Below are positions 27,154 to 36,536 of a DNA stretch of 64,000 nt, piece after piece. This DNA comes from Oxalobacteraceae sp. CFBP 8761 (GTDB taxonomy: Bacteria > Pseudomonadota > Gammaproteobacteria > Burkholderiales > Burkholderiaceae_D): the NCBI GenBank assembly GCA_014841595.1, contig JACYUE010000003.1, forward strand, positions 248,001 through 312,000, given 5' to 3'. The notes under the pieces are model-generated. The model did no database searches. It saw only the letters and a program-made list of their open reading frames with translations, and was not told the DNA's origin. Position 1 is the stretch's first letter. Every line of letters starts with the position of its first letter. Both the position numbers and the translations under genes were made by a program.

Positions 27154-28032
27154 TCAGCCGCGCAGGCGCGCCAGCACCCCATCTAGGATGTCGAGGTCGG
27201 CGAAATCGATGATCATCTGGCCCCTGCCCTTCGGGCCCATCTTGAACACGACCGGGGTGGCAAGCTTGTCCGACAGCTCTTCTTCGAGCCGCACGATGTC
27301 GCCCGACTTGTCTTTCGCACGGGCGGCTTGCGCGGGGGCGTTGTGTTCATCGAGCGCGCGCGTAACGAGTTTTTCCGTTTCGCGCACCGACAGCCGCTTG
27401 GCAATGACCTGGTTGGCCAGCGTGATCTGGTGGGCGCTGTCGACCGCCAGCAAGGCACGGGCGTGCCCCATGTCGATGTCGCCGGCCATCAGCATCGTCT
27501 GCACCGGCGGTGCGAGGTTAATCAGGCGCAGCAGGTTCGATACCGCACTGCGTGAGCGGCCTACCGCGCCGGCCGCCTGTTCGTGCGTGAAATTGAAGTC
27601 CGAAATCAGGCGGTTGATACCCTGCGCTTCTTCAAGCGGGTTCAGGTCTTCGCGCTGGATGTTCTCGATCAGCGCCATCGCGGCTGCAGCCTGGTCGTCG
27701 ACGTCGCGCACCAGCACCGGGATTTCATCCAGGCCGGCCATCTGCGCCGCGCGGAAGCGCCGTTCGCCGGCGATGATCTCGTAAGGTGTGCTGCTACCCG
27801 GCGGCAACGGGCGCACGAGCACCGGTTGCATGATGCCCTGGGTTTTGATCGATGCGGCCAGTTCCGACAGGCTCACTTCGTCCATGCGCGTGCGGGGCTG
27901 GTACTTGCCGGCCTGGATCTGGGTCACGGCAAGCACGGACGGCGTGTTCGGCGTGGCCGGTGCGGCGTCCAGGTCGCCGCCAAGCAGGGCGTCGAGGCCG
28001 CGGCCCAGTCCCTTGAGTTTTTTGGTTGCCAT
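27154..28032 (-). CDS. parB: Chromosome-partitioning protein ParB
   Basis: CTP-dependent parS-binding clamp, 292 residues. The N-terminal KLKGLGRGLDALLGGD contacts ParA. The ParB/Srx nuclease-like domain has GKYQPRTRMDEVSLSELAASIKTQGIMQPVLVRP, and the CTPase motif is the GERRFRAAQMAG segment near residue 90. The helix-turn-helix FTHEQAAGAVGRSRSAVSNLLRLINL and a C-terminal dimerisation domain follow. Three parS sites sit 3.6 kb away upstream of mnmG. It is 23 bp after parA. Confidence 0.96.
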   Translation of the reverse strand: MATKKLKGLGRGLDALLGGDLDAAPATPNTPSVLAVTQIQAGKYQPRTRMDEVSLSELAASIKTQGIMQPVLVRPLPPGSSTPYEIIAGERRFRAAQMAGLDEIPVLVRDVDDQAAAAMALIENIQREDLNPLEEAQGINRLISDFNFTHEQAAGAVGRSRSAVSNLLRLINLAPPVQTMLMAGDIDMGHARALLAVDSAHQITLANQVIAKRLSVRETEKLVTRALDEHNAPAQAARAKDKSGDIVRLEEELSDKLATPVVFKMGPKGRGQMIIDFADLDILDGVLARLRG

Positions 28033-28055
28033 CTCTTTGTCAGCTTTGTGATTGA

Positions 28056-28826
28056 TTACATGGTCTTGATACGCTGGACCATCTCAGCACCGAACGCGAT
28101 ATACGCCTGGGCGCCTTTCGAGGACGGATCGAACGTCACGCCGGGGATGCCGTACGACGGCGCTTCGGCCAGCCGCACATTGCGCGGAATGATCGTCTTG
28201 AACACCTTGTCGCCGAAATGCTGCTCGAGCTGGCCCGAGACCTGCTGCGACAGGGTCATGCGCGGATCGAACATCACGCGCAGCAGACCGATGATCTTCA
28301 GGTCGGTGTTCAGGTTGGCGTGCACCTTCTTGATCGTGTTGACCAGGTCGGACAAGCCCTCGAGCGCATAGTATTCACACTGCATCGGGATGATCACGCC
28401 GTCTGCGGCGCACAGGCCGTTCAATGTCAGCAGCGACAGCGCGGGTGGACAGTCGACCAGGATGAAGTCGTAGTCATCGGCCACCGCAGCCAGCGCTTCC
28501 TTCAGGCGCCGCTCGCGGTTCTCGAGCGCGACCATCTCGACTTCGGCGCCAGCCAGCTCGCGGTTGGCGGGCAGCACATCGAAGCGCCCTGCTTCCGAGC
28601 GCACGCGCGCCGTGGCCACATCGGACTCGCCCAGCAGCACCTGATAGATCGACGCTGCCAGCTCGGCCTTGTTGATGCCAGCGCCCATCGTGGCATTGCC
28701 CTGCGGGTCGAGGTCGACCAGCAGCACGCGCTGGTCCAGTTTGGCCAGGCCTGCGGACAGGTTGACGCTGGTGGTGGTCTTGCCTACTCCACCCTTCTGG
28801 TTCGCAACGCAAAAAATCTTCGCCAT
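28056..28826 (-). CDS. parA: Chromosome-partitioning ATPase ParA (Soj type)
   Basis: Deviant Walker A ATPase that moves ParB-parS complexes over the nucleoid. The 256-residue, short chromosomal form starts MAKIFCVANQKGGVGKTTTSVNL, with the KGGVGKTT motif at residues 11-18 and Walker A' DLDPQGNATMG near 41. It lacks the N-terminal helix-turn-helix of plasmid ParA type Ia. The upstream region (28827-28991) is very AT-rich with a 9-bp periodic repeat. Confidence 0.95.
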   Translation of the reverse strand: MAKIFCVANQKGGVGKTTTSVNLSAGLAKLDQRVLLVDLDPQGNATMGAGINKAELAASIYQVLLGESDVATARVRSEAGRFDVLPANRELAGAEVEMVALENRERRLKEALAAVADDYDFILVDCPPALSLLTLNGLCAADGVIIPMQCEYYALEGLSDLVNTIKKVHANLNTDLKIIGLLRVMFDPRMTLSQQVSGQLEQHFGDKVFKTIIPRNVRLAEAPSYGIPGVTFDPSSKGAQAYIAFGAEMVQRIKTM

Positions 28827-28921
28827 CTTTTCCTTTCCTGGATGCGACTACAAGGCATCATATCGTTCATACGATAAAACCGTTTCATTGGTTTATATAA
28901 GATAAACGATATAAACTGTTT

Positions 28922-28984
28922 ATACGGTTAATACAGATAGTACGATTAGTACAGTTAGTATAATTTATATGGTATGTACTATTG
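28922..28984. repeat. Degenerate 9-bp tandem repeat between rsmG and parA
   Basis: Seven consecutive 9-mers: atacggtta, atacagata, gtacgatta, gtacagtta, gtataattt, atatggtat, gtactattg. The shared (A/G)TAC/T-A/G-x-TTA pattern decays toward the rsmG side. The adjacent 60 bp upstream of parA are also more than 65% AT. No gene is encoded here. Confidence 0.6.
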
Positions 28985-28991
28985 GTAGCTT

Positions 28992-29642
28992 TTAGGCGGC
29001 TCGCTCGATGAATACCAAGTGTCGCTCTGCCTGCAGTCTTGGCACCCATAACGGTTGCAGATCCACGACTTTCCAGTCCTGTGGCAAGCGCTCGCGCTCC
29101 TCGCTCGGCGCCACGCCTTTGAGCGCGATGAATTTGCCGCCGTCGGCCAGCAGATGGCCCGACCAGTTGACGAAGTCGGACAGATCGGCAAACGCACGCG
29201 AGGTGATCACGTCGAATGGTTCGCTCACGACCAGGTCCTGCACTTTCATCGTGTGCACGCTGACGTTGGTCAGCTTCAGCTCTGCCTTCACCTGGTTCAG
29301 GAATGCGGTTTTCTTGTGCACGGTGTCGATCATCGACACGTTCATGTCCGGTCGCACGATGGCAAGCACGATGCCGGGCAATCCGCCCCCTGCTCCTACA
29401 TCCAGCACATTGCGGGCATCGGCAAATGCCGGCACTGCCGCAAGCGAGTCGAGCAGATGGTGCGTGACCATCTGCTGTGGATCGCGCAGCGACGTCAGGT
29501 TGTAGACAGCATTCCACTTGTTCATCAGCGCCAGATAGCCCATCAGCTTGGTCTGCTGCTCGGGCGTGATGGCCAGCGTCATGTCCTTGATGCCCTGGTC
29601 CAGCACGGCCGCCAGTGCATCGTGATCGAAGTTGTATTTCAT
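28992..29642 (-). CDS. rsmG: 16S rRNA (guanine527-N7)-methyltransferase RsmG
   Basis: SAM-dependent methyltransferase acting on G527 of 16S rRNA; its loss gives low-level streptomycin resistance in several bacteria. The 216-residue protein shows the SAM motif [17 protein letters not shown] (residues 82-98) and [21 protein letters not shown] before it. Its ATG overlaps the mnmG stop by four bases (29639-29642), the common mnmG-rsmG arrangement. Confidence 0.95.
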   Translation of the reverse strand: MKYNFDHDALAAVLDQGIKDMTLAITPEQQTKLMGYLALMNKWNAVYNLTSLRDPQQMVTHHLLDSLAAVPAFADARNVLDVGAGGGLPGIVLAIVRPDMNVSMIDTVHKKTAFLNQVKAELKLTNVSVHTMKVQDLVVSEPFDVITSRAFADLSDFVNWSGHLLADGGKFIALKGVAPSEERERLPQDWKVVDLQPLWVPRLQAERHLVFIERAA

Positions 29643-31570
29643 TCGGCCACCTCGGCTGCGGCAGTTGCAAAGCCTTTGGCGCCCCGTTTTTTCAGCGTCA
29701 CCAAGAGCAGCGAAATCGCGGCCGGGGTCACGCCCGAAATGCGCGAGGCCTGGCCCAGGGTTTCAGGCCGCTGCTTGTCGAGCTTCTGGCGCACTTCGAA
29801 CGACAGCGCTTCGATATCCAGATAGTTCAGGTTCTCGGGCAGCTTCATGTTTTCGTAGTGATCGTGACGCTCGACTTCACGCGCCTGGCGATCGATGTAG
29901 CCGGAATATTTAAGTTGAATCTCGACCTGCTCTTTGACAGCGGGATCCTCAACGCCGGGACCGGCCAGGCTCTGCCCTTCGAGACCACGCATCGTCATCA
30001 AGGTGTCGTAGTTCACGCCCGGTCTGCGCAGCAGATCGGCCAGATTGTATTCGCGCTCAAGTGGCTGGCCGACAATACGCTCCGACTCGGCCGCTGCCAG
30101 GATGCGTGGGTTGACCCAGACGGAGCGCAAGCGCTCCAGTTCGCGTGCGACGGATTCGCGCTTGGTCTCGAACGCCGCCCAGCGCGCATCGTCAACCAGA
30201 CCAAGACTGCGGCCAATTTCGGTCAGGCGCATGTCGGCATTGTCTTCACGCAGCGACAGGCGATATTCGGCGCGGCTGGTGAACATGCGGTATGGCTCGG
30301 CTACACCTTGCGTCGTCAGGTCATCGACCAGCACGCCAAGGTACGCTTCCGAGCGACCCGGTGTCCAGGCATCTTTGCCCTGTGTTTGCAGCGCGGCGTT
30401 CAGGCCTGCCAGCAAACCCTGGGCCGCCGCTTCTTCGTAGCCGGTCGTGCCGTTGATCTGGCCGGCGAAGAACAGACCCTTGATCGACTTGGTTTCCAGC
30501 GACGCTTTCAGGCCGCGCGGATCGAAGTAATCGTATTCGATCGCATAGCCGGGCCGCAGGATGAACGCGTTTTCCATGCCGCGCATCGAACGCACCAGGG
30601 CCAGTTGCACGTCGAATGGCAGGCTGGTCGAGATACCGTTCGGATAGAACTCGTTGGTCGTCAAGCCTTCCGGCTCAAGGAAGATCTGGTGCGATTCCTT
30701 GCTGGCGAATCGATGGATCTTGTCTTCGATCGACGGGCAGTAGCGCGGACCGACGCCCTCGATCACGCCGGTGTACATCGGGCTGCGGTCCAGCCCGGCG
30801 CGGATGATGTCATGCGTGCGCTCGTTGGTGTGCGTGACCCAGCATGGCACCTGCTTCGGATGCATCGCGACATTGCCCATGTACGAGAACACCGGCACCG
30901 GATCGAGGTCGCCCGGTTGCTCGGTCAGCAGCGAGAAGTCGATACTGCGGCCATCGATGCGCGGCGGTGTGCCGGTTTTCAGGCGGCCTTGCGGCAGCTT
31001 GAGTTCCTTCAGGCGCGCCGACAACGAGGTCGCCGGTGGATCGCCAGCGCGGCCGCCGGCATAATTTTGCAGGCCGACGTGGATTTTCCCGTCGAGGAAA
31101 GTACCGGCGGTCAGCACAACTGCGCGCGCACGGAAGCTCAGACCCACTTGCGTGACGGCGCCGACGACACGGTCGCCCTCGACGATCAGGTCTTCGACGG
31201 CCTGCTGGAACAACCACAGGTTCGGCTGGTTTTCCAGGCGCGAGCGAATCGCTGCCTTGTACAGTACGCGGTCGGCTTGGGCGCGGGTGGCACGCACGGC
31301 CGGCCCCTTCGATGAATTCAGGATCCGGAACTGGATACCCGCCTCATCGGTGGCAATGGCCATCGCGCCGCCGAGGGCATCGACTTCCTTGACTAGGTGT
31401 CCTTTGCCAATGCCGCCGATCGACGGATTGCAGGACATCGCGCCCAAGGTTTCAATATTGTGCGTCAGTAGTAGGGTCTTTTGACCCGTGCGTGCTGAGG
31501 CGAGTGCAGCTTCGGTGCCGGCATGGCCGCCGCCGACGACGATGACGTCGAATTCAGTTGGAAATAGCAT
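29639..31570 (-). CDS. mnmG: tRNA uridine-34 5-carboxymethylaminomethyl modification enzyme MnmG (GidA)
   Basis: FAD protein that with MnmE installs cmnm5U34 in tRNAs. It has 643 residues. The FAD-binding motif is [19 protein letters not shown] (residues 12-30). The GidA signatures [15 protein letters not shown] and [25 protein letters not shown] are present, and the C-terminal helical domain binds MnmE and tRNA. mnmG is a classical gene next to bacterial replication origins, which fits the parS sites and the DnaA-box cluster upstream. Confidence 0.97.
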   Translation of the reverse strand: MLFPTEFDVIVVGGGHAGTEAALASARTGQKTLLLTHNIETLGAMSCNPSIGGIGKGHLVKEVDALGGAMAIATDEAGIQFRILNSSKGPAVRATRAQADRVLYKAAIRSRLENQPNLWLFQQAVEDLIVEGDRVVGAVTQVGLSFRARAVVLTAGTFLDGKIHVGLQNYAGGRAGDPPATSLSARLKELKLPQGRLKTGTPPRIDGRSIDFSLLTEQPGDLDPVPVFSYMGNVAMHPKQVPCWVTHTNERTHDIIRAGLDRSPMYTGVIEGVGPRYCPSIEDKIHRFASKESHQIFLEPEGLTTNEFYPNGISTSLPFDVQLALVRSMRGMENAFILRPGYAIEYDYFDPRGLKASLETKSIKGLFFAGQINGTTGYEEAAAQGLLAGLNAALQTQGKDAWTPGRSEAYLGVLVDDLTTQGVAEPYRMFTSRAEYRLSLREDNADMRLTEIGRSLGLVDDARWAAFETKRESVARELERLRSVWVNPRILAAAESERIVGQPLEREYNLADLLRRPGVNYDTLMTMRGLEGQSLAGPGVEDPAVKEQVEIQLKYSGYIDRQAREVERHDHYENMKLPENLNYLDIEALSFEVRQKLDKQRPETLGQASRISGVTPAAISLLLVTLKKRGAKGFATAAAEVAE

Positions 31571-31657
31571 GATGGGATGTGAGGCGAGGAGACTAATGCG
31601 CGATTATAGATTCTTTTCCAGCGCCTGATTCTTCGACCGCCAGAAAACGACGAATTT

Positions 31658-31673
31658 TGTTTCACGTGGAACG
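31658..31673. promoter_or_regulatory. parS site 1
   Basis: TGTTTCACGTGGAACG matches the bacterial parS consensus (TGTTTCACGTGGAACA) except for the last base. It lies 88 bp upstream of the mnmG start. Confidence 0.93.
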
Positions 31674-31695
31674 TCAGTCAAATGAGCTTGACGAT

Positions 31696-31711
31696 TGTTT
31701 CACGTGGAACG
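31696..31711. promoter_or_regulatory. parS site 2
   Basis: TGTTTCACGTGGAACG, identical to site 1 and 38 bp from it, one mismatch to the 16-bp consensus. Confidence 0.93.
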
Positions 31712-31748
31712 TCGCGACTATTGAAGCCGGGCTAATCCGGCTTCACGA

Positions 31749-31764
31749 TGTTTCACGTGGAACA
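31749..31764. promoter_or_regulatory. parS site 3 (perfect palindrome)
   Basis: TGTTTCACGTGGAACA is the perfect 16-bp consensus, 53 bp from site 2 and 8 bp beyond the stop of the TauE/SafE gene. Between sites 2 and 3 lies a hairpin, GAAGCCGG-GCTAAT-CCGGCTTC (31725-31746), that may be that gene's terminator. Confidence 0.96.
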
Positions 31765-31771
31765 ATGGGGA

Positions 31772-32542
31772 CTACCAACCCAACTTTGTGAAGGAATCGT
31801 AGGCAGTCTTGACAATCAACGCGCTGACGACAAACAGGAAGACCTTGCGCACGAAGCCACTGCCATACTTCATTGCGAGTCGCGTGCCAGTCAGTGATCC
31901 TACGATTTGGCAACCCGCCATCATCAGTCCGAGTTGCCACAGAATATGGCCACTGTAACCAAACCACATCAGCGCCGAGAAATTGCACGCCACGTTGACG
32001 ATCTTCGCCGCGGCTGAAGCACTCAGGAAATCAAAGCCGAAGAAACGCACGAACAGGAAGATCAGGAAGCTGCCGGTACCGGGACCGAAGAACCCATCGT
32101 AGAACCCGATTGCTGCGCCAATCCCGATGGCCCAATACCGCTCGGCCAGACCGCTGTGCACCGGAGCGTGCACGGACCCAAGGTCTTTCTTCATGAAGGT
32201 GTAGACCGCCACCGCAACGAGGATGACCGGCAACAAGGCGCGGACGAAATCGGCAGGCACGCGCGTAACCGTCCAGGCGCCAGCGAACGACAATAGAAAT
32301 GCAGCGGCGGCTGCCGGGGCGGCGGTACTCCACGCTACCCGCACGCGCCGCGCGTAATCCACGGCGGCCGAACCTGTGCCGAAGATTGCTGCAAGCTTGT
32401 TGGTACCGAGGATGGTTGCCGGCGCTTCTTTCGGCAACAAGGAGAACATCGCGGGAAGCTGGACCAGGCCGCCGCCGCCGACAACGGCATCGACCAGGCC
32501 GGCGGCGAACGCGGCGCCGCCGAGCCAAACAACATCAATCAT
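31772..32542 (-). CDS. TauE/SafE-family sulfite exporter-like membrane protein (TSUP)
   Basis: A 256-residue membrane protein of the TSUP family. It has about eight hydrophobic helices, the N-terminal LVDAVVGGGGLVQLPAMFSLLP repeat and the mirrored second half GFYDGFFGPGTGSFLIFLFV, the two-fold TauE/SafE signature. The family moves sulfur-containing anions, but the substrate cannot be read here. ATG 32542 fits the family start; 11 extra codons upstream lack support. Confidence 0.88.
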   Translation of the reverse strand: MIDVVWLGGAAFAAGLVDAVVGGGGLVQLPAMFSLLPKEAPATILGTNKLAAIFGTGSAAVDYARRVRVAWSTAAPAAAAAFLLSFAGAWTVTRVPADFVRALLPVILVAVAVYTFMKKDLGSVHAPVHSGLAERYWAIGIGAAIGFYDGFFGPGTGSFLIFLFVRFFGFDFLSASAAAKIVNVACNFSALMWFGYSGHILWQLGLMMAGCQIVGSLTGTRLAMKYGSGFVRKVFLFVVSALIVKTAYDSFTKLGW

Positions 32543-32608
32543 GGAAAGGATTCGGGAGGAGTGCTGAAGCCGCAATTCTACGGCATGCCGTACGTACTTA
32601 CCTGGCGC

Positions 32609-33436
32609 TCAAGCGATCGGCGATTTTACGAAGTCGAGAAGCAATGCATTCAGCCGATCTGCACCCGAGAGCTGCAACCAGTGGCCCACACCATCGATGC
32701 GTTCATAGCGAAAACCTGCACGACATTGCTCGCGTGAATCGAGCATCTGTTGCTCGCCCAATGCTGGATCGTGCTCGCTCCAGACACCCATCACCGGCAC
32801 ATTGACCGGCAGCCAGGCGCGCGCGGATGACGGCTTGAAATTGGCGCGATAATAATTCAGCGCTGCCGTCAGGCGACCTTCGGGGGAAAGCGCCGCAATC
32901 CAGATCTCTTGCTGTTCGCGGCTGCGAATCATTTTTCGTAATGCAGCCCAGTCCCCTGCTTTCAGCAATGCCTCAGCGACTACAGGGGTCTTGAAAACGA
33001 GCATGTACCAGAACCGCAGTTTCTGGCCGAGGTTTGAAGAAGCGATTGCCTTGGGATGGCCGACCGACAGGGCGGCATAACGCACGACGCGCTCCGGCGC
33101 ATGCATGGCCAAGTGCCAGCCAATCAATGCGCCCCAGTCATGACCGACCACGACAGCCTTGTCGATACCCAGCGCGTCCATGAGTCGCAATACATCATCG
33201 GCGAGAAACGACACGGCATACGCGCCGACGTCTTGCGGCATATCGGTCTTGCCGTATCCACGCAGGTCAGGTGCAATCACACGCAGACCCGCCGCAGCCA
33301 GTTCGGGAATCTGACGGCGCCAGATCTGGTGCGTATCGGGGAAGCCATGGAGCAGGATCACCGGCGGACCTTCGCCAGCTGTCACGTAGTGCATGTTGAG
33401 GCCATTGACCTTGGCGTAATGCGACTCGAATTCCAT
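32609..33436 (-). CDS. Alpha/beta hydrolase, epoxide hydrolase / haloalkane dehalogenase-like
   Basis: A 275-residue alpha/beta-hydrolase. Oxyanion motif LLHGFPDTHQIWR, nucleophile elbow VVGHDWGALIGW with an aspartate nucleophile (GHDWG), and catalytic His in IDGVGHWLQ. An Asp nucleophile with HGFP is typical of soluble epoxide hydrolases, fluoroacetate dehalogenases and haloalkane dehalogenases; the precise substrate is uncertain. ATG 33436 has a GGGGAG Shine-Dalgarno. The 1.1 kb upstream is the non-coding repeat region. Confidence 0.87.
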   Translation of the reverse strand: MEFESHYAKVNGLNMHYVTAGEGPPVILLHGFPDTHQIWRRQIPELAAAGLRVIAPDLRGYGKTDMPQDVGAYAVSFLADDVLRLMDALGIDKAVVVGHDWGALIGWHLAMHAPERVVRYAALSVGHPKAIASSNLGQKLRFWYMLVFKTPVVAEALLKAGDWAALRKMIRSREQQEIWIAALSPEGRLTAALNYYRANFKPSSARAWLPVNVPVMGVWSEHDPALGEQQMLDSREQCRAGFRYERIDGVGHWLQLSGADRLNALLLDFVKSPIA

Positions 33437-33503
33437 GCGGCTCCCCTTGGCGCTGACTCGATGAAACACAGCTTACCAGAACGTAAACGCCTGTCCAGAC
33501 CCC

Positions 33504-34531
33504 ACCTGTGGATAAGCAAATGGATATCCACAGGTACGGTTTGTGCAGAACTCGGGTTTTGTACACAAGCAAAAATCTTGTCCAGATTTGCCACCAGGAA
33601 GCCGTGTGACTAGTGCACTGCCTTATACGTAGTGTAAGTCGATGATTTTGTTCTTGTTAACCAGGTTGTCCACAGAAGGTGGTGTCCCTTACTTATTACT
33701 ATCAATGTTGTATACAGTTATTGGTTGTAAACCTGAGATGCCTGTTTCAAAAAAAATTTTCTGTGCGTGGCAGATCGCAACAACCCGGTCACTGCAAGCC
33801 GGCTTTCAGGTCTGTGGAGAACCCAATGCATATCCACAGGATGGAATGTGCAAAAGCCCGTTTTTTTCAACCGTCCGCAAATCTGTTCACCTTCGCTGCA
33901 CTTTGAGCACAAGGGTTCTCCAGTCAGTTTGAAACTGGGTAAACCGTTGAAGTTGTGGAAAAATCCGGACTTATCCACACAATCAGCCGCGTTTACTATT
34001 ACTACTATTTTGTATACAAGCTTTTAAGTAAACAAACTGCATAACTTGCGCACTGGGCATCTTCGGCCAGAAGCTCGGCTGAACATCGTTCTAAAGACGT
34101 TTTTCAAAAAAAAAAACGCAGCCGCAAAAAACGGTAGCAATCTGAGATTGCCAATCAGCATTAATCACTGACAACCAGCTTTCAAGCGCCAACGTCCTGT
34201 GGACAAGCGCCTGCATATCCACAGCATCAACTGTGCAGAACCCCGGCTTTTGCCGACAACCAAATTTTTGTCCACGATCCGTACGTGACTCGCGCAGGTG
34301 TTGTCCCGCATAAAAAACAGGACTTAACGCGCTGATTCTGTTGAGTAAACGAACCTTATCCACAGAAAATCGTGCGTTTACTTACTACTATTATTTTGTA
34401 TACAGATCTCTTGATTAAATAAGCAAACAACAGCGCAGCCAAAAAAAAGCGTTTTCCAGAACGAAAAACCAGGGCCGCAAATTTGTCTCCAACGGCTGAC
34501 AATGCTGTGTACAATCCGGCGCTTATGCACA
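33504..34531. other. Putative replication origin (oriC-like) with three iterated DnaA-box modules
   Basis: About 1.1 kb without a gene (33437-34547). Three modules begin at 33504, 33811 and 34196. Each starts with an inverted pair CTGTGGAnA...TATCCACAG; 160-162 bp later comes a DnaA box (33666 TTGTCCACA; 33971 and 34356 TTATCCACA), and 13-15 nt after that a TACTA-rich tract followed by TTGTATACA (33688-33716, 33992-34019, 34377-34405). Further boxes are TGTGGATAA at 33507 and TTATGCACA at 34523. Location beside mnmG, parS and parAB, with the atp operon pointing away on the left, fits an origin. dnaA is not in the window, so a DnaA-titrating locus is the alternative. Confidence 0.72.
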
Positions 34532-34547
34532 ACGGCCCAGCAAAAAA

Positions 34548-35315
34548 ATGCGTCTAGGCATCATCAGCGCGTTGCACGAAGAACAGGCAGGGCTCGTGGA
34601 AGCCTTGCAAGGGCCCTCCACGCTCATTCACGGCAAGCGTGAGTACTTTCTCGGACAGCTGTGGGAAATCGATGCTGTCTGCGTCCTGTCGCGAATTGGG
34701 AAGGTTGCTGCTGCCATGACGGCGACAACGCTTGTGGAGAAGTTCGGAGTTACCCACATCCTGTTCACGGGTGTGGCTGGTGCAGGGGACGCGTCGATCC
34801 GGGTTGGCGACATCGTGGTGGCTGAATCGCTCGTCCAGCACGACATGGATGCCAGTCCCCTCTTTCCCCGTTTCGAGGTGCCATTGACGGGCCAAACGCA
34901 TTTTCAGCCGGACGCCCGGCTGTCGCAGCGGGTGTCCAGTGCAGCGCATGCGTTCCTGGACGAGGAACTGACGCATGCGATCGCGCAGACCGACCGTGAA
35001 CAATTCGGCCTGACGCAGCCGCGGGTACACCGCGGCCTGATTGCCAGCGGCGACCAGTTCGTACATGAGTCTGCGAAGATCGACGCGATGAATGCCGCAC
35101 TGCCTGGCCTGGTGGCGGTGGAGATGGAAGGCGCTGCGGTGGCGCAGGTGTGTCACGAACTGAACGTGCCGTTTGCCGTCATCCGCGCGATCTCGGACAA
35201 CGCCAACGAACATGCGGCGCACGACTTCATGGGCTTCGTGAAGACCGTGGCCGCGCAGTACGCATTCCACATCACCCGGCGCCTGTGCCGGGATCTGTCG
35301 ACAGCGCCGCTCTAG
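34548..35315 (+). CDS. mtnN: 5'-methylthioadenosine/S-adenosylhomocysteine nucleosidase-type phosphorylase-fold protein
   Basis: Hydrolyses MTA and SAH to adenine and a thioribose in methionine recycling. The 255-residue protein shows MRLGIISALHEEQAGL at the start, SRIGKVAAAMTATTL, LFTGVAGAGDASIRVGDIVVAESLVQHDMD, and the purine-binding VAVEMEGAAVAQVCHE with catalytic Glu. The final RAISDNANEHAAHDF carries the catalytic Asp. The protein is slightly longer than E. coli MtnN (232), with an insertion around residues 130-150. Its 3' end overlaps that of ald by 4 bp. Confidence 0.9.
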   Translation: MRLGIISALHEEQAGLVEALQGPSTLIHGKREYFLGQLWEIDAVCVLSRIGKVAAAMTATTLVEKFGVTHILFTGVAGAGDASIRVGDIVVAESLVQHDMDASPLFPRFEVPLTGQTHFQPDARLSQRVSSAAHAFLDEELTHAIAQTDREQFGLTQPRVHRGLIASGDQFVHESAKIDAMNAALPGLVAVEMEGAAVAQVCHELNVPFAVIRAISDNANEHAAHDFMGFVKTVAAQYAFHITRRLCRDLSTAPL

Positions 35316-36427
35316 TCCAGCAGCGACTCGGCCGGCATGTAGTCGTAGCCCAGTGCGTGCGCCACGGCCTCGAACGTGACCTTGCCCTGGCAGACATTCA
35401 GGCCATGGCGCAGATGGGGATCATCTCCCAGCGCGCGCCGCCAGCCCTTGCCGGCCAGTGCCAGCACGTGGCCGATCGTGGCGTTGTTCAGCGCAAAGGT
35501 GGATGTGCGCGCGACTGCGCCAGGCATGTTCGCAACGCAGTAGTGCACGACGCCGTCGATGACGAAGGTCGGATCGGCGTGGGTGGTGGCGTGGGACGTT
35601 TCAAAGCAGCCGCCCTGGTCGATCGCCACATCGACGATGACTGCGCCGTTCTTCATCCGTGACACCATGCTGCGCGTGACGAGTTTTGGCGCTGCAGCGC
35701 CCGGTACCAGCACCCCGCCGATGACCAGATCCGCCGAGAGCACGGCTTCTTCGAGCGCCTGCGCGTTGGAATGCAGCGTGGCGATGCGGTTGCCATAGAC
35801 CAGGTCGAGCTGGCGCAGGCGGTCGAGGTTCTTGTCGAGCACCGTCACCCGTGCGCCTGTGCCCACCGCCATCTGCAAGGCATTGGCGCCCACCACGCCG
35901 GCGCCGATGATGACGACGTGGCCCGCAGCCACGCCCGGTACACCGCCCAGCAGCAGGCCCATGCCGCCCCGGGATTTTTCCAGGTGCGCGGCGCCCGCCT
36001 GGATCGACATGCGCCCTGCCACTTCGCTCATCGGCGCGAGCAGCGGCAAGCCGCCGCCAGGCCCGGTGACGGTCTCATAGGCGATGCAGATGGCTCTTGA
36101 CCGCACCAGCGCCGCCGTCTGATCGGGATCGGGCGCCAGGTGCAGGTACGTGAAGAGGATCTGGTCTTCGCGCAGCATCGCGCATTCAGCCGCCTGCGGC
36201 TCCTTGACCTTGACGATCATGTCAGCCTGCGCAAACACCTCCTGGGCGCTGGCCACGATGCTGGCGCCGGCCGCGACGTACTGCGCATCGGGCAAGCCGA
36301 TCTCGTTGCCGGCGCCCTGCTGGACGAGCACCTGGTGGCCTTGCGCCACCAGTTCATGCACCGATGCCGGCGTGAGGCCGACGCGGTATTCGTTGTTCTT
36401 GATTTCGGTTGGAACGCCTACAAGCAT
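35312..36427 (-). CDS. ald: Alanine dehydrogenase
   Basis: NAD-dependent interconversion of L-alanine and pyruvate plus ammonia. The 371-residue protein starts [23 protein letters not shown] (substrate-binding Arg/Lys region), and the NAD motif [22 protein letters not shown] lies near residue 170. The catalytic His is probably in TYLHLAPD, and the [14 protein letters not shown] block ([16 protein letters not shown]) is intact. It is downstream of putA on the same strand, but a perfect hairpin lies between them, so separate transcription is likely. Together they fit amino-acid catabolism. Confidence 0.95.
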   Translation of the reverse strand: MLVGVPTEIKNNEYRVGLTPASVHELVAQGHQVLVQQGAGNEIGLPDAQYVAAGASIVASAQEVFAQADMIVKVKEPQAAECAMLREDQILFTYLHLAPDPDQTAALVRSRAICIAYETVTGPGGGLPLLAPMSEVAGRMSIQAGAAHLEKSRGGMGLLLGGVPGVAAGHVVIIGAGVVGANALQMAVGTGARVTVLDKNLDRLRQLDLVYGNRIATLHSNAQALEEAVLSADLVIGGVLVPGAAAPKLVTRSMVSRMKNGAVIVDVAIDQGGCFETSHATTHADPTFVIDGVVHYCVANMPGAVARTSTFALNNATIGHVLALAGKGWRRALGDDPHLRHGLNVCQGKVTFEAVAHALGYDYMPAESLLD

Positions 36428-36501
36428 GGTGAGTCTCCTTGTTGTTGGTGTGGTTCCTGCAACTGCTGTTACTGCTCCTGGCGAGAATGCGGGTTAGAAA
36501 G

Positions 36502-36529
36502 CACATCGGCGACCGAAGTCGCCGATGTG
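36502..36529. terminator. Hairpin terminator after putA
   Basis: A perfect 12-bp stem CACATCGGCGAC/GTCGCCGATGTG with loop CGAA starts 8 bp beyond the putA stop. On the minus strand it is followed by CTTTCT only, so termination would be weak intrinsic or Rho-assisted. Confidence 0.7.
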
Positions 36530-36536
36530 GTGTGAA

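Noticed and set aside
28885..29670. 261-codon minus-strand frame overlapping rsmG
   Set aside because: It lies out of frame with the clearly conserved RsmG protein, and its C-terminus is just the translated 9-bp repeat.
33718..34363. Two similar minus-strand open frames (33718-33978 and 34091-34363) in the origin-like region
   Set aside because: Their resemblance comes from the repeated DNA modules, not from protein conservation. They have no Shine-Dalgarno and include the DnaA boxes and TACTA tracts.
33504..34531. CRISPR array
   Set aside because: The repeats are hundreds of bp apart, imperfect and built around DnaA boxes; no short direct repeats with unique spacers were seen here or elsewhere in the window.
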